Below are positions 59,122 through 64,000 of a stretch of DNA of 64,000 nt, one piece after another. The stretch is from Thiopseudomonas alkaliphila. Its GTDB lineage: Bacteria; Pseudomonadota; Gammaproteobacteria; Pseudomonadales; Pseudomonadaceae. The stretch lies in NCBI RefSeq assembly GCF_001267175.1, contig NZ_CP012358.1, positions 1,590,501-1,654,500 on the forward strand, read 5' to 3'. Position numbers and translations under genes: made by a program. Below the pieces are notes generated by a model. That model did not search any database. It saw only the letters and a list, made by a program, of their open reading frames with translations, and was not told the origin of the DNA. The first letter of the stretch is position 1; each line of letters opens with the position of its first letter.

Positions 59122-59313
59122 TTAGTTTTTTGCTTTGCAGGTATTAATTTTTAATAAGGTGTACAACGGGCAATTACCAATCAGCCCCATAATTAACGGA
59201 ATCACACCTAAATAGCCCCACGCGCCAATCGTACTGCTAATACTCAAACCTATCAGTACCAGCCCTAAAATAATCCGCGCGGCACGATCTAAAAACCCCA
59301 TATTGCACTTCAT
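59122..59313 (-). CDS. DUF2892 (YgaP-like) small membrane protein
   Basis: A 63-residue protein with two membrane segments and the family signature NMGFLDRAARIILGL... IPLIMGLIGNCPLYTLLKINTC. In YgaP the same transmembrane unit is fused to a rhodanese domain; here it stands alone. Its job is not known. AGGAG precedes the ATG. Confidence 0.88.
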   Translation of the reverse strand: MKCNMGFLDRAARIILGLVLIGLSISSTIGAWGYLGVIPLIMGLIGNCPLYTLLKINTCKAKN

Positions 59314-59390
59314 AGCTGTCTCTCCTAACGCCTAGTGGCGAACAACTTTGCTTAAAAATATACCCCCTATAGTATTCAAAGATTAATAAA

Positions 59391-59416
59391 AAAGCCAGCT
59401 CAATTGAGCTGGCTTT
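59391..59416 (-). terminator. Intrinsic terminator after sutA
   Basis: AAAGCCAGCTCAA-TTGAGCTGGCTTT is a perfect 26-nt palindrome, and on the minus strand it runs into TTTTTT. It follows the sutA stop by 40 bp. Confidence 0.9.
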
Positions 59417-59455
59417 ACTAATCCTAACGCAATCGATCCGATTGCTGAGTGCTAA

Positions 59456-59758
59456 TTAATAGCTACTATCGACTTCCTGTACCTTACCGCCACGCGATAA
59501 AAACTCTTCCATAGCCAATGCTAAGGCGTCACGCTCTTTCTTTTTAGTTTCTACAGAAGGTAAGGCATCCTCACTTACCGCTGCAGTTTTTTTAGCGCGT
59601 TTTGGTGTGACCACTTCATCGGCATCATCTTCGCCTAGATCGCCCAAGTCATCCCCATCATCTACTGAGTCGTCTAGGTCATCTAGCGGCTCAATTTCAT
59701 CGCTTTCTTCTACTTCGTCTACTTCTAAATCATCTTGATCTAATTCATCATCAAGCAT
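59456..59758 (-). CDS. sutA: Transcriptional regulator SutA
   Basis: A 100-residue protein with a very acidic N-terminal half (about residues 1-48, mostly Asp/Glu/Leu), then a basic patch (TPKRAKKTA) and the conserved helical core LPSVETKKKERDALALAMEEFL followed by SRGGKVQE. SutA of Pseudomonas aeruginosa binds RNA polymerase and raises transcription of ribosomal and other genes in slow-growing cells. The Pseudomonas protein, as I recall it, has a longer C-terminal tail; here the protein ends eight residues after GGKV (QEVDSSY). The presence of SutA is a good lineage marker. Confidence 0.88.
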   Translation of the reverse strand: MLDDELDQDDLEVDEVEESDEIEPLDDLDDSVDDGDDLGDLGEDDADEVVTPKRAKKTAAVSEDALPSVETKKKERDALALAMEEFLSRGGKVQEVDSSY

Positions 59759-59924
59759 GCCTACAACCTCGAACCGTTATTACAAAAAATAGCTAGAAAT
59801 TACTTACCAGCCCTAGGCCAAAGCGACTTCACTGATAAATAATTTGGCGCATTCTAGTACCTGTTTCAAAAAATAACCACGCTTAAATTCAGGAAAAAAT
59901 TTATTCGCTTTTTTCCCAAGAAAA

Positions 59925-59953
59925 AGCCCATTTAGTGAGCAACTAAATGGGCT
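59925..59953 (-). terminator. Intrinsic terminator of the pot operon
   Basis: AGCCCATTTAGT-N5-ACTAAATGGGCT, a perfect 12-bp stem followed on the minus strand by TTTTTC, 22 bp after the potI stop. Confidence 0.9.
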
Positions 59954-59975
59954 GTTGTAAAGCGCTATTCTAGAT

Positions 59976-60809
59976 TTAAGCCGCTTTTTTACTCAGAGCA
60001 ATCGCTTTATTGCGCCGCTCTTCAGCGCGCCGAGTAAAGAACCAAGCAATAAAGGTCGCCATCGAAACAAACAGCAAAATTAAGCTAGCAATTGCGTTAA
60101 TCTCTGGCTTAACTCCCATGCGTACCGCTGAATAAATCTCCATTGGCAAGGTGGTTGAACCCGGACCTGCCACAAAGCTGGCTAATACCAAGTCATCTAG
60201 CGATAAAGCAAACGACATCATCGCCCCAGCCGCTAATGAAGGCGCAATCATCGGCACAGTAATCAAAAAGAATACTTTCCAAGGACGAGCACCTAAGTCC
60301 ATCGCTGCTTCTTCTAGAGAATGATCCACTTCACGCAAACGCGTTGAGACAATAATCGCCACATACGCTGTACAGAAAGTGGTGTGAGCAATCCAGATGG
60401 TTACGACACCGCGCTCTGCTGGCCAACCAATCAGTTGCGCCATAGCGACAAATAGCAATAACAGCGATAAACCAGTAATCACTTCAGGCATTACCAAAGG
60501 GGCTGTCACCATGCCACCAAATAGCGTACGGCCTTTAAAGTGCTTAATCCGAGTTAAAACTAAGGCTGCCAAAGTACCTAAAGCGGTTGCTGCAATCGCT
60601 GTATAGCTCGCCACTTCCAGTGAGCGCCCTACGGCACTCATCAGCTGAGTATTATCTAATAAGCCTTCATACCACTTGGTTGACCAACCACCCCACACCG
60701 TGACTAAACGTGAAGCGTTAAAGGAGTAGATCACCAATACGATCATCGGCACATAGATAAACATTAAGCCGAAAAATAGCATCATGCTGGAGAAGCTAAA
60801 ACGTCTCAT
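59976..60809 (-). CDS. potI: Polyamine ABC transporter permease PotI
   Basis: Inner membrane subunit of 277 residues with six segments and the EAA loop DHSLEEAAMDLGARPWKVFFLITVPMIAPS. Other marks are MFIYVPMIVLVIYSFNASR and MSFALSLDDLVLASFVAGPG, typical for PotI. Its start overlaps the end of potH by 4 bp. It is the last gene of potFGHI, which imports putrescine or spermidine. Confidence 0.93.
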   Translation of the reverse strand: MRRFSFSSMMLFFGLMFIYVPMIVLVIYSFNASRLVTVWGGWSTKWYEGLLDNTQLMSAVGRSLEVASYTAIAATALGTLAALVLTRIKHFKGRTLFGGMVTAPLVMPEVITGLSLLLLFVAMAQLIGWPAERGVVTIWIAHTTFCTAYVAIIVSTRLREVDHSLEEAAMDLGARPWKVFFLITVPMIAPSLAAGAMMSFALSLDDLVLASFVAGPGSTTLPMEIYSAVRMGVKPEINAIASLILLFVSMATFIAWFFTRRAEERRNKAIALSKKAA

Positions 60810-61717
60810 GCTTTACCCTCCATTTCCCGTGCTTGGTTTCGGTTAAACAAGATAATTGGCACAATTAATAGCAATAGCATAATCACCGCTAGCGCTGAAG
60901 CTACCGGCCAGTCGCGGTTATTAAAGAACTCTTGCCAGAGCACTTTACCAATCATCAGGGTTTCAGGGCCGCCCAGTAATTCGGGGATCACAAACTCACC
61001 CACCACTGGAATAAATACCAACATACAGCCAGCAATAATCCCACTCTTAGATAAAGGTACGGTAATTCGCCAAAAGCGCGTCAAGCGGCCAGCCCCTAAG
61101 TCGGCTGCTGCTTCAAGTAGCGAGTTATCGTGCTTCACTAAGTTGGCATATAACGGCAACACCATAAAGGGTAGATAGGAATACACAATCCCGATATACA
61201 CCGCGATATTGGTGTTAAGAATAGTTAAAGGCTCGTTAATCAGACCCAACCAGAGCAAAAAATTATTCAGCAAGCCATTTTTGCCCAAGATTCCCATCCA
61301 GGCATACACCCGAATCAGCAAAGCAGTCCAGGTCGGCATCATCACCAATAACAGCAACACCGCTTGGGTTGAGGGTTTGGTTTTCGTAATGGCATGCGCC
61401 ATCGGGTAACCCACCAACAAGCACAGCAAGGTGCTAACCAAGGCAATTTTTAACGAGCCCAAATACGCCGCAATGTACATTTTGTCTTCGCTAAGCAAGG
61501 TGTAGTTAGCAAAGTTGAGCATAATCGTCAGTTGCTCATCCGCCCATTCCAGCAAGCTGGTATAGGGTGGAATCGCCACATCAGCTTCGGCAAAACTAAT
61601 TTTGAAGACAATAACAAAGGGCAAAAGAAAAAATAACAGCATCCAGAAAAAGGGAACGCCGATTACCAGATGCTGACCTTTAGGCTTAAAACGCCCAAAA
61701 AAGTCACGCATAGTCAT
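60806..61717 (-). CDS. potH: Polyamine ABC transporter permease PotH
   Basis: Inner membrane subunit of 303 residues with six segments and the EAA loop DNSLLEAAADLGAGRLTRFWRITVPLSKSG. VGEFVIPELLGGPETLMIG is a PotH mark. The gene overlaps potG and potI by 4 bp on each side, so the three are translated in a coupled way. Confidence 0.93.
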   Translation of the reverse strand: MTMRDFFGRFKPKGQHLVIGVPFFWMLLFFLLPFVIVFKISFAEADVAIPPYTSLLEWADEQLTIMLNFANYTLLSEDKMYIAAYLGSLKIALVSTLLCLLVGYPMAHAITKTKPSTQAVLLLLVMMPTWTALLIRVYAWMGILGKNGLLNNFLLWLGLINEPLTILNTNIAVYIGIVYSYLPFMVLPLYANLVKHDNSLLEAAADLGAGRLTRFWRITVPLSKSGIIAGCMLVFIPVVGEFVIPELLGGPETLMIGKVLWQEFFNNRDWPVASALAVIMLLLLIVPIILFNRNQAREMEGKA

Positions 61718-62868
61718 GATTGAAATACCACGCCGCTGTCATCAACCCAATGGACATAAACCTGATCGTCCCAAGTAGGACGCTTCACGTTTCGCTCAGA
61801 GTTTGCCATAAAGGCTTGGGCAATCATGCCCGATGGCAACTCAACGTAATACACCGAGTGTCCACCCAAATAAGCAATATCGTGTACCGTTGCCTTGGAC
61901 CAGTTGTAGTCTGCGTGCTCTAAATCTTCAGGAAACTCATGACTTAACAGCAGTTTTTCTGGTCGTAAGGCAAAGGTTACCCGTTTGTTTTCTGCCCGCG
62001 AGGAAATACCACGACCAATATAGATCGGCCGCTCAAGTTGTGGGCAGACCACGATGGCGTGGTCTGCATCATCCGCCACAATCTCACCATCAAACAGGTT
62101 CACACTACCAATAAATTCGCATACAAAACGACTGTTAGGCGTTTCGTAAATATCCATGGGCGAGCCCACTTGCTCAATCCAGCCCTGACTCATGATGGCA
62201 ATACGCTCAGCCATAGTCATGGCTTCTTCTTGATCGTGAGTCACCATCACACAAGTCACACCCACTCGCTCAATGATCTCAACTAACTCCAGTTGCATTT
62301 GCGAGCGTAGTTTTTTATCCAACGCGCCCATCGGCTCATCGAGTAATAGCAGTTTAGGCCGCTTGGCCAAAGAGCGAGCTAACGCCACTCGTTGCCGTTG
62401 CCCACCGGATAACTGATGCGGCTTACGTTTCGCATATTGAGTCATATGCACCAGACGCAACATCTCGTCGACGCGCTCGGCAATCTCTTCTTTAGGCAAC
62501 TTATCTTGCTTCAGGCCGAAGGCAATATTTTGCTCCACCGTCATATGCGGAAATAACGCATAGGATTGAAACATCATATTAATTGGACGTTCGTGGGGCG
62601 GCATGTCGGTAATGTCTTCACCGTCAAGAAAAATGCGACCCTCAGATGGCGTTTCAAATCCGGCCAACATGCGTAATAAGGTCGATTTACCCGAGCCAGA
62701 TCCACCGAGCAAGGCAAAGATCTCGCCTTTATTAATTTTCAACGAAACGGTATCTACCGCAAGGGTATCGCCAAAGTACTTGCTGACTTTTTCAACATTA
62801 ACTAATACATCTTTGGGCTTTTGTAAGTTAGCGAGGGCCTTTTTGTAAGCCCCAGAAGGAATCGCCAT
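61714..62868 (-). CDS. potG: Polyamine ABC transporter ATPase PotG
   Basis: ATPase of 384 residues. Walker A is LLGGSGSGKSTLL, the signature is LSGGQRQRVALARSLAKRP, Walker B is LLLLDEPMGALD, and the switch His is in MVTHDQEEAM. The C-terminal TOBE domain (about 290-384, including VTFALRPEKLLLS) is complete. It lies 53 bp after potF and overlaps potH. Confidence 0.95.
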   Translation of the reverse strand: MAIPSGAYKKALANLQKPKDVLVNVEKVSKYFGDTLAVDTVSLKINKGEIFALLGGSGSGKSTLLRMLAGFETPSEGRIFLDGEDITDMPPHERPINMMFQSYALFPHMTVEQNIAFGLKQDKLPKEEIAERVDEMLRLVHMTQYAKRKPHQLSGGQRQRVALARSLAKRPKLLLLDEPMGALDKKLRSQMQLELVEIIERVGVTCVMVTHDQEEAMTMAERIAIMSQGWIEQVGSPMDIYETPNSRFVCEFIGSVNLFDGEIVADDADHAIVVCPQLERPIYIGRGISSRAENKRVTFALRPEKLLLSHEFPEDLEHADYNWSKATVHDIAYLGGHSVYYVELPSGMIAQAFMANSERNVKRPTWDDQVYVHWVDDSGVVFQS

Positions 62869-62921
62869 AGCTCACTCCTGAACAAGAGTAGGCGCCCCAC
62901 AGAACGCGGGGCTAGAGAAGA

Positions 62922-64000
<1,079 letters not shown>

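Overview
The window is chromosomal DNA of a gammaproteobacterium, most likely from a low-GC branch of the Pseudomonas family (the Thiopseudomonas/Denitrificimonas group is my guess). The evidence is a SutA-type acidic transcription factor, a CrcZ-like Hfq/Crc-decoy RNA behind a sigma-54 promoter, and the neighbour pairs rppH-ptsP and oxyR-recG. Ribosome binding sites, tight operons and gene density are ordinary. No CRISPR array, complete insertion sequence or prophage was seen.

Layout. 1-8.3 kb: iron storage and release (bfr, bfd), an unknown membrane protein, a HAD phosphatase, rppH, ptsP, rsmE, a small secreted protein, gcdH and a tRNA-Arg(CCG). 8.3-9.8 kb: a decayed stretch behind the tRNA with a stop-interrupted reading frame, a gene remnant and a four-hairpin RNA with its own terminator. 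9.8-13.7 kb: a Fur-type siderophore/heme ABC importer. 13.8-30.7 kb: a large taurine (C2 sulfonate) dissimilation island. 30.8-33.6 kb: a methyltransferase and a TonB receptor behind a Fur box. 33.6-44.8 kb: an alanine/beta-alanine catabolic block (LysR, dadA, ridA, alr, bauA, bauC) and a second TRAP transporter. 45-53.5 kb: housekeeping genes (DUF218, yqhD, recG, oxyR, an SDR, a CrcZ-like RNA, a rhodanese, an amino acid permease). 53.6-59.1 kb: an LTA-synthase-like sulfatase, moaA and modABC with a ModE-type operator. 59.1-64 kb: a DUF2892 protein, sutA and potFGHI (potF runs off the window).

The taurine island is the centre of interest. A TRAP importer (tauKLM) brings taurine in, taurine dehydrogenase TauXY oxidises it to sulfoacetaldehyde, and Xsc (ThDP-dependent) converts that to acetyl phosphate and sulfite. 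Two unrelated exporters (TauE, and a TauZ/SuyZ-like protein) would remove sulfite/sulfate. Control is probably by the MocR-type TauR, which would act on a 23-bp-spaced direct repeat I find in front of both tauK and the tauX/cobS divergon, and by an IclR regulator in front of xsc. Three parts do not fit the textbook pathway: thiS-thiG (thiazole of ThDP) is translationally coupled to tauZ; a CobS-like AAA+ ATPase and CobT-like VWA protein are transcribed divergently from tauX; and two tandem Lin0512-family proteins follow that pair. I propose the AAA+/VWA/Lin0512 set as an uncharacterised maturation or activation system for a taurine-pathway enzyme.
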